The notes beneath the pieces were generated by a model. The model was given only the letters and a program-made list of their open reading frames with translations, was not told the origin of the DNA and searched no databases. Positions 34,828 through 43,893 of a DNA stretch of 64,000 nt are shown here, piece by piece. The position numbers and the translations under genes are program-made. The stretch's first letter is position 1. Each line of letters begins with the position of its first letter. This DNA is from Chryseobacterium indologenes (GTDB lineage: Bacteria > Bacteroidota > Bacteroidia > Flavobacteriales > Weeksellaceae), in NCBI GenBank assembly GCA_002439165.1, contig DJTE01000041.1, positions 124,001 to 188,000 on the forward strand, in the 5' to 3' direction.

Positions 34828-37800
34828 TCATATCGTTTTAAATAAAGTATCAATCTTCTTTTTAGTTGCAGCATCAGGAGAAACTCTGTAAAATTCATTG
34901 AGTAAATCCAGTGATGATGGTTTCTTAGGATATGGATTGTTTTGTAAAAAGCTTTTTAAGGCAGTATTCACTTTATCCTCACCAATCAGCTCACTCAGTT
35001 TTACCATAGCCACAGCACCTTTGGAGTAGGAAATGTGAGGAGTATCTCCGGTAGCTCTGTAAATAGGAAGATCTTCAGACAGTCCTTTTTCATTATCGTA
35101 AATCTGCCGATGTACGTTGAGTCTTTCTTCCATCTTTTCGCTGCCATGCATTTTTTTATAAAGCATCATTTCGGTATACATGGCCAGGGTTTCTGTAAGC
35201 ATTACTGAACCTTCCCTGTCATCGGGATTGATCCGGCTGTTTCCCCACCACAGATGGGAGAGCTCATGTCCGGCCAGCTCATTAATGACATCCTGTTCTT
35301 TATCTGCACGAATATTGGTATGGAAAACCATATTTTCAGGCATGAAAACCGCGGATGGATAAGCAGTGGCGGCAAAACCTCCGGTAAAAGAGGAAATTTC
35401 TGCAAAATTCACCGTTTTAAAAGGATATTTTCCAAAATTCTGAATACAGTAATCTAAAGTGAGCTGTGCATTGTTGAGAAGGTGATCTGCATTTTCAAAG
35501 TGCTTGTCATGATAAAAGAGGTTGATGGCAATTCCTTTATAATAAACAGTTTTCACAAGGTAAGAAGCAGAGGAAACGGCAAATCTGAATGGAATCTGAT
35601 AGGCACGGTACTGAAAATAGCTTCTTCCCGAATGGGTCCATTTTTTTACCAGATCTCCTGTTCCGATTGCGGTTTGGCCCGCTTCAGTGGAAACGGTCAT
35701 ATCAAGATCGATAAAATCATTTTTGAAAACCTCCGGCGCTTCCGGTTTTTTCAGAGGAGACAGTTTCCCCAGGCTGTTTTTTTTCCGTAAATGTTCATCC
35801 TGAATTTCATAATCTTTCTGATAGCCTATTAATGGATAATACCTGCTGATTCTCATGAAAGAACCATTTTCTATGATGGCATTGAAAGATTGATGGCCAT
35901 TCACAGCATACCAGCGGTAATTGAGCTTAAAATGAAGAAAAGCGGTATCTCCCGGTTGTAAAGGATGTTTCAACAGGATTTCCGGTTGGGTTTCTGTAAT
36001 TTTTATGGTTTCGTTTCCGGTTTTTAAAAGAGCCGATTCTGTTTTCAGATCTGAATTGAAATTGATCAGGATTCTGTCAATCGGTTTTCCGGATAGATTG
36101 GCCAGTATATATGTTCCTGTGATCTGATACGAATTTTGGGAAGGAAATAATTGTATTTCAGTGGTAACATTCGTAATTTCCGGCTGAGGAAGATTTTCGT
36201 ATGAGTGAAACTTTTTTTCGTATTGAACAGAGCGTGCCATATTTTCCTCTTTATTTTCAGGAATATAGCCTTTCATAAAAGATATTCCGGTCCGGATCCC
36301 TGAGATAAGTAGTAGCGCAGTGAAGATAAGCGATAAAGTATTGGACTTTCCGGTTTTTATCCATTGGTTCAGACTCCACAAAACCATAATAATTCCTGCT
36401 CCGAATAACAGTCTTTCTGAAAAGGCGGCTGTATAAACGCCATATCCGTTAAAATCACTGTAAGTTCCTTTAAAATCTGAGAAAATTCTGAAGAGAGGAT
36501 AAGGGATGAGTTTCCCGGAAACCGGCCCGGCCAGTATGAAAACTGCCAGAACAGAAACTCCCAGGGCAATAAATTTGTTCCGGATCCGGTCATTGATCAG
36601 CAGAATAAATCCTGAAAAAAGGATAACCGGAAAGGTATTGAACAGGAAAACCCCGAAATAAGCATTCCAGTCGATATGCAGATAGTTATAAACGGTCTGG
36701 AAAATAATTCCTTCCATAATCAGAACAATGGTGAAGAAGAATATCAGTATGGAAATGGAAAGAAAATGTCCGGCAAGCCTGTTTTTGGAAAGGAAAGTAC
36801 TGTTCTCAATCAGAGAAAATCCCGATGAGCTGCTCCGCCAGTACAGGTCGTTGATAAAATAAGCGGTAACCAGCAGTCCGAAAAGATGAAAGTTTTCTGA
36901 AATGGTTGTGGCCATTAGTCCGGATTCTGCATATTTCTGCGGAAGGCGGATTCCCTTTTCAATTTCGGCATACATTTCCATTCCGACTGCAAATACTAAA
37001 AGGATAACAACGGCGGGAACAACGATACTTTTAAAAAGATAGATCAGGTCAATTTTCGCATAGGAAAGAACAGACTTAAAAGAAGCTGCACGGCCGAAAT
37101 GCAGTGAAGAAATAACAGGATCAGGAATAGCTATTTTTAATTTTTCCGGTAAAACTGAAGTAATTTTCTTTGTTTTTCCATGTTTTGAGGCATTACTGAA
37201 TGAGAACAGACGATGGGTTAAAAACAGGAATGCCCCGGAAATCAATATAAATAAGATTCTGTTCCATAACAAGTATCCAGTGAACGGAACAAGCAATGTA
37301 TTTTTCTGATCAACAGAGAATTTTCCGGCTTCAAAAAAGTAGGAAGACAACCCGAAAGGATCCAGAAGCGCTGAGATCTGCTGGGCTTCCGGCGACTGCG
37401 GCAGGCTCCCTGCCATAAATGGTGATCTGGAAAAAATCAGCACAACCATATAGGCTACATACAGCAAAAGTCCTCCTGCTACGGTAATCAGCTTTTTCTT
37501 TGAGGTAAACGAGACAAAAAACAGGAAACAGCAGACCAGAAAGCTGTTCAGCATTCCGAAGATCAGTAATGGATAAAGAGAGTACATCAGATTGAATCCC
37601 GGCAGCATTTCACTTCCGGAACGGGTCATCTGACCTGCTGTAAATCCTGTGATCAGAAGGATAAAACTGATAAAGGTCTGAGTAAAATAACCTGCAAATT
37701 TTCCGTTCAGGTAAGTAATTTCTGTCAGCGGAAATGAAAAAAGCACCTGGTCAAACCTGGAATCATGATCTTTAAAAAGCATCTGGACAGCATAGATCAC

Positions 37801-38001
37801 CGCGAAAAATATAATGGAAAGACTTAACATCCCAATCATAAAACCCGTGGTATAGGCAGAATTCAGGTAGATTCCTTTTCCGGCGGACAGATTGAACCGG
37901 CTGCCGCAGAATACACCCAGCAAGATCAGGATCAGGGATATAAGATAGGCTGGCCAGTGCCTGATGATGCGTCCGGCTTCAAATAAAAACAGGGTGTTCA
38001 T
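34828..38001 (-). CDS. ABC transporter permease fused to M1-type peptidase
   Basis: A 1057-residue fusion. The first 600 residues have about 12 membrane helices in two blocks, of ABC-2 permease type. The last 450 residues are an M1-like metallopeptidase: the HELSH zinc motif in AGHELSHLWWGNS (about residue 911) is followed by a Glu in LTETLAMY, and the catalytic Tyr-containing segment YSKGAVAM comes later. The ABC ATPase starts just upstream on the same strand (2 bp apart), so the pair makes one exporter with a built-in peptidase. Substrate unknown; peptides are a reasonable guess. Confidence 0.85.
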   Translation of the reverse strand: MNTLFLFEAGRIIRHWPAYLISLILILLGVFCGSRFNLSAGKGIYLNSAYTTGFMIGMLSLSIIFFAVIYAVQMLFKDHDSRFDQVLFSFPLTEITYLNGKFAGYFTQTFISFILLITGFTAGQMTRSGSEMLPGFNLMYSLYPLLIFGMLNSFLVCCFLFFVSFTSKKKLITVAGGLLLYVAYMVVLIFSRSPFMAGSLPQSPEAQQISALLDPFGLSSYFFEAGKFSVDQKNTLLVPFTGYLLWNRILFILISGAFLFLTHRLFSFSNASKHGKTKKITSVLPEKLKIAIPDPVISSLHFGRAASFKSVLSYAKIDLIYLFKSIVVPAVVILLVFAVGMEMYAEIEKGIRLPQKYAESGLMATTISENFHLFGLLVTAYFINDLYWRSSSSGFSLIENSTFLSKNRLAGHFLSISILIFFFTIVLIMEGIIFQTVYNYLHIDWNAYFGVFLFNTFPVILFSGFILLINDRIRNKFIALGVSVLAVFILAGPVSGKLIPYPLFRIFSDFKGTYSDFNGYGVYTAAFSERLLFGAGIIMVLWSLNQWIKTGKSNTLSLIFTALLLISGIRTGISFMKGYIPENKEENMARSVQYEKKFHSYENLPQPEITNVTTEIQLFPSQNSYQITGTYILANLSGKPIDRILINFNSDLKTESALLKTGNETIKITETQPEILLKHPLQPGDTAFLHFKLNYRWYAVNGHQSFNAIIENGSFMRISRYYPLIGYQKDYEIQDEHLRKKNSLGKLSPLKKPEAPEVFKNDFIDLDMTVSTEAGQTAIGTGDLVKKWTHSGRSYFQYRAYQIPFRFAVSSASYLVKTVYYKGIAINLFYHDKHFENADHLLNNAQLTLDYCIQNFGKYPFKTVNFAEISSFTGGFAATAYPSAVFMPENMVFHTNIRADKEQDVINELAGHELSHLWWGNSRINPDDREGSVMLTETLAMYTEMMLYKKMHGSEKMEERLNVHRQIYDNEKGLSEDLPIYRATGDTPHISYSKGAVAMVKLSELIGEDKVNTALKSFLQNNPYPKKPSSLDLLNEFYRVSPDAATKKKIDTLFKTI

Positions 38002-38003
38002 GG

Positions 38004-38876
38004 CTAAATTTTTTGAGTGAGAGAATGAAAGTAAACGTGCTCCAGTAAAGGCGTTACAGGATAAAATCCTTCAGGCTGTTCTTCGGAAAATACGGTGATG
38101 TGCAGTTCTCTTTCTATGAGCTGTCTGCTGATCACTTCATGGCTGGATTGGTAACTTTCCAGTTCATTTTTACTGATGGGTTTGCTCCAGATCCTGTTTT
38201 CCAGCCCGGAAATTAATTCGGAAGGTTTTCCCTGTTTCAGAATTTGCCCCTGCTTCATAATGGCCATTTCGGAGCAGAGGTTTCTTACATCTTCTACCAG
38301 ATGGGTGGAAAGAATGACAATAACGTCCCGGCTGATATCGTTCAGCAGGGAATTGAAGCGGTTGCGTTCTTCAGGATCGAGGCCTGCTGTGGGCTCATCA
38401 ACGATAATGATCTTTGGGTTTCCTAAAAGGGCCTGGGCTACCCCGAACCGCTGCTTCATTCCTCCTGAAAAAGTGTGAACCTCTTTTTTTATGAAGTCTG
38501 AAAGATTGACTTTTTCAAGCAGGTTCAAAATCTGGTTTTTGCGTTCTGAACGGCCTGTAATACCTTTTAAAACGGCGATATGTTCCAGGAGATCATACGC
38601 GGAAACTTTAGGATATACTCCGAAGTCCTGTGGAAGAAATCCGAGATTCTTCTTGATGTAATCCGGGTCTTTGGCGACATCATTTCCGTTGAAAATGACA
38701 GTTCCGGAAGTCGGTTTCTGAAGTCCTACAATGATTTTCATTAACGAAGATTTTCCGGCACCGTTAGGGCCAAGCAGCCCGAACATTCCGTTCTGTACCC
38801 CGAGCGTGATGTCCTTTACGGCCTGAAACCCATTTTTGTAGGTAAGGCTGAGGTGGTTGATGGATAAAGTATTCAT
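38004..38876 (-). CDS. ABC transporter ATP-binding protein
   Basis: A 290-residue ABC ATPase. Walker A GPNGAGKSS (about residues 37-45), Q-loop FLPQDFG, signature FSGGMKQRFG (about 143-152), Walker B IIIVDEPTAGLD (about 160-171) and switch His in STHLVED. The C-terminal 70 residues are an accessory domain seen in ABC-2 exporter ATPases. It is translated 2 bp before the permease/M1 fusion, which it must drive. Confidence 0.94.
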   Translation of the reverse strand: MNTLSINHLSLTYKNGFQAVKDITLGVQNGMFGLLGPNGAGKSSLMKIIVGLQKPTSGTVIFNGNDVAKDPDYIKKNLGFLPQDFGVYPKVSAYDLLEHIAVLKGITGRSERKNQILNLLEKVNLSDFIKKEVHTFSGGMKQRFGVAQALLGNPKIIIVDEPTAGLDPEERNRFNSLLNDISRDVIVILSTHLVEDVRNLCSEMAIMKQGQILKQGKPSELISGLENRIWSKPISKNELESYQSSHEVISRQLIERELHITVFSEEQPEGFYPVTPLLEHVYFHSLTQKI

Positions 38877-39017
38877 AGGTTTGGGTTTGGATAACAGGAG
38901 AGTGGGTAACCCTTTTTAGGATTACTTCGGTATAAGACGGATTTGAAATAAAAGAGTGCGGACTCTTAGAGATTAAACTGGAATTTAAATAAAATCTGAT
39001 ATTTTTATAAGGTACAG

Positions 39018-39221
39018 TTATTCCTTATATTCAAGGATATCTCCCGGCTGGCATTCGAGGATTTTACAGATGGCTTCCAGGGTATCAAAACGCACCCCTT
39101 TTGCTTTTCCTGTTTTCAGAATGGATAGGTTCACGGGGGTGATGCCTAATTTTTCTGCCAGTTCTTTACTCTGCATTTTCCTTTTGGCAAGCATTACATC
39201 TAAATTGACTATGATCGGCAT
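39018..39221 (-). CDS. XRE-family HTH regulator, 67 aa
   Basis: A single Cro/C1-type helix-turn-helix domain. I place the start at 39221 (MPIIVNLDVML); an upstream in-frame start would overlap the DUF2975 gene by 80 bp. The HTH helices are LAEKLGITPVNLSILKTGKAKGVRF (about 24-48), and the tail ICKILECQPGDILEY is standard. It lies directly behind a DUF2975 membrane protein, a pairing that recurs across many bacteria and in which the membrane protein may control the regulator. Confidence 0.88.
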   Translation of the reverse strand: MPIIVNLDVMLAKRKMQSKELAEKLGITPVNLSILKTGKAKGVRFDTLEAICKILECQPGDILEYKE

Positions 39222-39222
39222 A

Positions 39223-39738
39223 TTATATAAACAGGTCTTGTTCGTTTTGCAAATGTAGCCCTTGCTTAAAGATATTCGCAAGAAACAGACAGAAAATTCC
39301 AAGCATAAAGTGAATAAACACCAGTCCCCATATCATACTTTCCACTTCCACGAAGAAACTTGCGGTAATCACCACGGGAAGCGGAACAAAAATATTATAC
39401 AGGTAAAATCTTTTAAGCTGAAGGATATTTTCTCTTGTAAACAGTTTAGCCTGGAAAAATACCCTGAAAACTTTAGCGGAAAGCCAGAAAAAAATACCAT
39501 AGGAAATCAGCACCAGTAGAAATGAGAAAATAATGTAGGCATAATTATTTTCAATATTCAAAAAAGGCTGTTCCGTGAAAGGATAGTTAATGTGAAGAAA
39601 CTTTCCTTCTTTATAAGGCGTGACAGCGGAACCTGTGGACAGGCACAGCCCTGAGTATATTCCTGTAAGAAGGTACCCGCCGGAAAGAATGAGGCAGATG
39701 TAGTACAGGACCTTCGAAATAATTTTAGTCTGGTTCAT
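39223..39738 (-). CDS. DUF2975 membrane protein
   Basis: A 171-residue protein with four predicted membrane helices at about 10-30, 60-82, 105-130 and 135-160. The start is MNQTKIISKV at 39738. The stretch KLFTRENILQLKRFY between helices 2 and 3 is the DUF2975 signature, where a cytosolic turn holds a conserved Phe-x-x-x-N. It ends one base before the XRE gene begins, so the two are translated together. It may sense membrane state or a small signal, but no function is established. Confidence 0.82.
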   Translation of the reverse strand: MNQTKIISKVLYYICLILSGGYLLTGIYSGLCLSTGSAVTPYKEGKFLHINYPFTEQPFLNIENNYAYIIFSFLLVLISYGIFFWLSAKVFRVFFQAKLFTRENILQLKRFYLYNIFVPLPVVITASFFVEVESMIWGLVFIHFMLGIFCLFLANIFKQGLHLQNEQDLFI

Positions 39739-39765
39739 GGCAATAAACATAAGTTGATATTGCAA

Positions 39766-39906
39766 ATGTATAATTAATTATCGTAAAACAATAATTATTT
39801 TAAATGAAATTTTATTTTCTTAAAAAGCTACTGATGAAATAACAGGGAGGAAATATTGTCCTGACGGCTGTTTTTAATTAACTTTAATTAATAAAAAAAT
39901 AAGATC
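39766..39906. other. Divergent spacer
   Basis: A divergent spacer between the DUF2975/XRE pair and the TfoX gene. It contains the A+T-rich inverted stretch AATTAATTATCGTAAAACAATAATTATT, quoted only in part for its symmetry, which may hold promoters in both directions. Confidence 0.35.
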
Positions 39907-40251
39907 ATGGCTTATAATATTGAACTTGCGGACAGGGTAAGGGAATGGCTTGCTGCAGTAGAGGATATTGAGGTTGAAGAGAAAAAAATGTTTGGAGGAT
40001 TGGCTTTTCTGGTGAACGGGAAAATGTGCATCAATATCAGCCACGATAATCTGATGTGCCGCTATAACCCGGAGCTGGAGGAGGAAGCTTCGGAAAAAGC
40101 AGGTTTTCTCCCCATGATCATGAGAGGGAAACAGCTTCAGGAGTATTGTTATGTAGAGCCCATCGGTTTTCAGAAACCTGCGGATTTTGAATACTGGATG
40201 AAACTCTGTCTTGAATACAATCCGCTGGCTAAATCTTCAAAGAAAAAGTAA
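39907..40251 (+). CDS. TfoX/Sxy N-terminal-domain protein
   Basis: A 114-residue single-domain protein. It has the TfoX-N signature EKKMFGGLAFLVNGKMCINIS (about 25-45) and a later 'YCYVEP...ADFEYWMKLCLEYN' segment. In gammaproteobacteria TfoX is a competence regulator, but short single-domain members such as this one have no proven role. The gene is alone and on the opposite strand to its neighbours. Length is normal for the N-domain alone. Confidence 0.85.
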   Translation: MAYNIELADRVREWLAAVEDIEVEEKKMFGGLAFLVNGKMCINISHDNLMCRYNPELEEEASEKAGFLPMIMRGKQLQEYCYVEPIGFQKPADFEYWMKLCLEYNPLAKSSKKK

Positions 40252-40601
40252 AGAACTCAAATTTTGTCTGTATTAAAGCTCTATAATAACACATATGAAT
40301 GAATAATTATCAGGTCGCTCCTACGGAGCTTCCCTTAGATCATACTTAAATTCTATGAACAGAGTACTCCCACGGAGCCTTAAAAAACTCAAATAACATC
40401 ATATTTTTTACAAAAATTAATAAATTGATCATCAATCTTAGTATAAATCTGATTCTCCTCCCGAATTGAGGCTGTTTAACATGAGTTTGGGATAATTATT
40501 AAGAGAATAGAAGCTGGAAGAGGGCCATAAAATTAAATTAAAAAAATGTCATTCATTCTGACCTTCATAGCTTCTCTCTTCCATCTCCAGCTTCAAATCT
40601 G
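40252..40601. repeat. Spacer with small inverted repeats
   Basis: 350 bp without a gene. GCTCCTACGGAGC (about 40318-40330) is a short palindrome and a partial relative, CTCCCACGGAGC, lies at about 40367. GAAGCTGGAAGAG (about 40509) has an inverted partner near 40585 (CTCCAGCTTC). These are intergenic repeat fragments; no start or Shine-Dalgarno-like signal is seen. Confidence 0.45.
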
Positions 40602-41660
40602 TTATTGATATAACTTCTCTCTGGTTTCTATTAAAATATCCGTTGTTTTTTCTAAATCCGGGAAGTCGGGAAGACCGGATATTGAATAAAGATGTTCAAT
40701 AGAGGTGATCAGATGTTCTGTTTTCTGCATTACGCTTTCATAGGACTGATTTCCGGCTTTAATGTCCAGCAGTTCCTCACGGTTGTCTACCCTGATTTTC
40801 ACGGTTCCGGTTTTGAAGATATGCTCACAGGACTGAAGCAGGCGGATGGTGTGCATCATGTTTTTACTGTCATAATTCTGTCCGTGCTGCTGATTGACGT
40901 TATAGCGGTCTTCATTACGCTCGGAAACCCATTTCCAGTATTCCCTGTAATCTTTGCAGTAGGTGGAGTAGGAGTCCAGGTTGCAGAAGAGGTAAGCTTC
41001 AGGATTTTCACCTTTCGGAACAGATGACAGGGAAACCTGGTTGGCTTCTTCATGATGAATAATTCCTTTATAGCCCAGATTACCGGATTCATCATAGAAC
41101 AGGGCATGCATTCCTTTGATATTTCCGATGTTGGTCACTCCGCAGTTTTCCTGAAGCATATGGTTGTCCGCCAGCCATTTTTTCAGGGGAACAGAGCCTT
41201 CTCCTTCAAGAATGAAGCAGAAATCAAGGATAGATTTTCTTTCTTTTTCAACAGGATTGAGGATCTTTTTATTGAGACCTTTCGCCTTTTTGATCTGTGA
41301 AATAGCATAACCTGCAAAGGTGTCTTTGCATAATTTAGAGAGGAAGTCTTCAGACTGAAGCAGGTTCATCAAAGGATCTTTATGCAGAATACAATCTTCA
41401 GGCGTTGCCAGAATTTCCAGAATATTGGGATTGTTTTTTTGAAGCAGCTCTACAAACCTTCCGATCTCATAATAGGTAATATCATTGGTTTCATTGGAAA
41501 TCTGCGGAATATAATTCAGTCCGAAAAAGTCTTTCTTCGGTAAATAATAAACACCCCGGATGTCTGTATCCGAGTTTTCGGTGGCCAATCCGAAGGCGCG
41601 GCTTCCGGAAATGGTTTCAAGGAGGATGAGGTTTTTATTTTTCAGTTCCTGAATGGTCAT
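40602..41660 (-). CDS. RlaP/YcgL-type nucleotidyltransferase
   Basis: A nucleotidyltransferase of the DNA polymerase beta superfamily, 352 residues. The Gly-Ser helix and acid pair read ISGSRAFGLATENSDTDIRGVY (about residues 15-36), the GSx(10)DxD signature. The rest is helical and matches the YcgL/RlaP group, which established work links to RNA-ligase and RNA-repair operons. Start MTIQEL at 41660 overlaps the STAND ATPase stop by 26 bp, so the gene is the last in the TROVE-linked operon. A second, different member lies at 50.7 kb. Confidence 0.85.
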   Translation of the reverse strand: MTIQELKNKNLILLETISGSRAFGLATENSDTDIRGVYYLPKKDFFGLNYIPQISNETNDITYYEIGRFVELLQKNNPNILEILATPEDCILHKDPLMNLLQSEDFLSKLCKDTFAGYAISQIKKAKGLNKKILNPVEKERKSILDFCFILEGEGSVPLKKWLADNHMLQENCGVTNIGNIKGMHALFYDESGNLGYKGIIHHEEANQVSLSSVPKGENPEAYLFCNLDSYSTYCKDYREYWKWVSERNEDRYNVNQQHGQNYDSKNMMHTIRLLQSCEHIFKTGTVKIRVDNREELLDIKAGNQSYESVMQKTEHLITSIEHLYSISGLPDFPDLEKTTDILIETREKLYQ

Positions 41661-43893
41661 GATGATGTTTAAGGATTTTTTGTTCAAAGAAAATTCTCTG
41701 CTCTTTGGGAAGCTCGTAAAGGGCAGAATTGTTTTTATTAATGATTACTTCTCTGTAAAGGAGAGTGTATGCTTCTAATATGGCCAGTTCCGGGATTTGT
41801 TCCTTATTTTGTGCTGTAAATGCTTTTAAGTACACCAGTTCTTCGGTTTTTAAATCGGTTGAATAGCTTAGGATATTGGTGATCCAGGTGGTAAGAATAA
41901 GATTCATATGGTCTGCCTGAATATCCTCTTCAATGGTAGTAGAAAGTGAGAAAAATAGGTTGAATTTAGGTATTTTGGCCAATTTTGCATAAATCTCAAC
42001 TCTTTTCTTTATAGACAGCGATTTTATATAATTCAGGTATTCGGAGGTGAATTTCTTTTCTTCTCCGTTCCACAAATCATAGACCAGTTCCAGAATCAGG
42101 TACTTATATTCATTTGAGTAGCTGTTGAATTCTAACTCTATTATTTGGCTGAAAATCTGTTTAGCCTCTGATTTTTTACCTTCTTCAAATAATCTTTTTG
42201 CCATTGCTGCTCTTGCCATAACATATTCATAATTCATTATTTCATATTTTTTGTACATGGTTTCTGTTAATTCAATGGCTTCTTGTAATAGTGGGTAATC
42301 ATTAGTGGTGAAAAATAAATTGAGCAAAGAATTGGTAAATCCTATATAATAGTTATATATGCTTGTTGAATTCGAAGCAATAAAAGGCTTTTTATTAACG
42401 TTAACTTTTCTGAAATAACTGATTGCTTTTTCATACTTATGTGCGTTGTGTAAACATATTGCAGTGATAAGATTTAGGACATCCTTATTTTCAGAGATAT
42501 TGGTAAAATAAACTTCTTCAGCTTTCTTGAAATCTTCTCTCTGAATTAGTTCTGCAAGTTCATTAAATATAGCTTCTAACTTTTCCTGTTTTATATTCAA
42601 TGCTTTTTTGATCGCTTCGATTTCGTATAAAATATTTTTCTGGTCCTTTTCATTGCAGTGCTGGAGACGTTCATTAAACTTTTGGTTTCTTTTGTCAAGC
42701 TCTTCAATATTATAGTAATACGCCAGAAAATCTATAAATAAGGACGTAATTCCCTCTTTGTGTTCTCCTACTTCAATGCTGATTCTGAGTAATGGTTCGG
42801 TGATGTCATAAAACTTATTGCGCCTGTCGGCAGGATCGGGAATGGCATCAACCAGGTTTTTTCTGGAAAGCTCGCTCAGCTGCTTGCTTAATGACTTCTG
42901 TTCTATAAAGCAGTTCTTCGATATTTCAATTCCTTTCTGAGGGCGTCTTGATAATGCAATGTAGCGTAATATTTTCTGCTGCTGTGGCGGAAGATACCGG
43001 ATATACGTTTCATAATACGGTTTCAGATCATTGATGGTTTTAATGAAATTCTCTGATACTTTAGCCAGGGTGTCAGCTTTAAGGAAATGATAGAAAGTAA
43101 CCAGCAGGCGGTGGTTGCCCTTCACCAGATCAAAAATAGCACGAACCTGCGGCTTTCCTTTTGTTTTTAAATGCTTGATAAGGGGGTCATCCTTTTCTAT
43201 TTCAGCTAAAGAAAGTAAAAAAGAATAAGCCTCTTCAAAGGATAGGTTTTTAAGATAGTATAAAGTGAAAAAGCCGTAAAACGGACGGTCCTCTCTGTCG
43301 AAATCATCACTGATGGACTGGCTGGTGGCTATAATATTGATGTTATCATTTTCATAAAGCCATGCTCTTAGCCTGCCCTGCTCTTCACTGCCCATCTGCT
43401 CCAGAATATCTCCGAAGTTTTCAGCAAGAATAAGAAGCGGTTTTTGAGCTGTAAACGTTTTAATGATATTTTCAAGGTAGCTTAATTGTCTGGAAGCTGC
43501 TGTGTTCTGTAATGTTTCCAGTTCTTTTTGCAGATAAGCCTGATCTTCCTCATACCATTTAATAAAGGAGTTTAAGATTCTCAGCAGGAAATCAAAAAAA
43601 TTGTCTACCCCGTATTCTTCTTCAGCAAAATACGCCGTCACAAGCTTTCCTTCCTTTACATAATGCTGTATCCTTGAATGTAAAACACTCATCAGATGGG
43701 TTTTTCCCATTCCCCGCTGCCCTATGATAAGCCAGAACTGGTTATTGTTATTCTTTACGATGGCATCGACTTTATTTTCGAAAAAATCGGCTGCTGCGGC
43801 TCTTCCGGTAAGCAGCTGCTCCAGTATTTCCGGATTCACGCTTTTGGCCCCGAATGAAAGTACCGTATTTATGCCTTGTTTATTCTCCACCAT
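41635..43893 (-). CDS. STAND-type ATPase with helical repeats
   Basis: A 752-residue signal-transducing-ATPase protein. Walker A GQRGMGKTH (about residues 58-66) and a Walker B-like stretch LLILAENFGDI (about 150-160) belong to an AAA/STAND NTPase core. A winged-helix follows (about 300-360), and then TPR-like helices up to the C-terminus (residues 400-740). It starts inside the end of the preceding ATPase (25-bp overlap), so they are coupled. STAND ATPases commonly act as sensor-switch proteins in defence, but its role here is an inference from context. Confidence 0.75.
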   Translation of the reverse strand: MVENKQGINTVLSFGAKSVNPEILEQLLTGRAAAADFFENKVDAIVKNNNNQFWLIIGQRGMGKTHLMSVLHSRIQHYVKEGKLVTAYFAEEEYGVDNFFDFLLRILNSFIKWYEEDQAYLQKELETLQNTAASRQLSYLENIIKTFTAQKPLLILAENFGDILEQMGSEEQGRLRAWLYENDNINIIATSQSISDDFDREDRPFYGFFTLYYLKNLSFEEAYSFLLSLAEIEKDDPLIKHLKTKGKPQVRAIFDLVKGNHRLLVTFYHFLKADTLAKVSENFIKTINDLKPYYETYIRYLPPQQQKILRYIALSRRPQKGIEISKNCFIEQKSLSKQLSELSRKNLVDAIPDPADRRNKFYDITEPLLRISIEVGEHKEGITSLFIDFLAYYYNIEELDKRNQKFNERLQHCNEKDQKNILYEIEAIKKALNIKQEKLEAIFNELAELIQREDFKKAEEVYFTNISENKDVLNLITAICLHNAHKYEKAISYFRKVNVNKKPFIASNSTSIYNYYIGFTNSLLNLFFTTNDYPLLQEAIELTETMYKKYEIMNYEYVMARAAMAKRLFEEGKKSEAKQIFSQIIELEFNSYSNEYKYLILELVYDLWNGEEKKFTSEYLNYIKSLSIKKRVEIYAKLAKIPKFNLFFSLSTTIEEDIQADHMNLILTTWITNILSYSTDLKTEELVYLKAFTAQNKEQIPELAILEAYTLLYREVIINKNNSALYELPKEQRIFFEQKILKHHHDHSGTEK

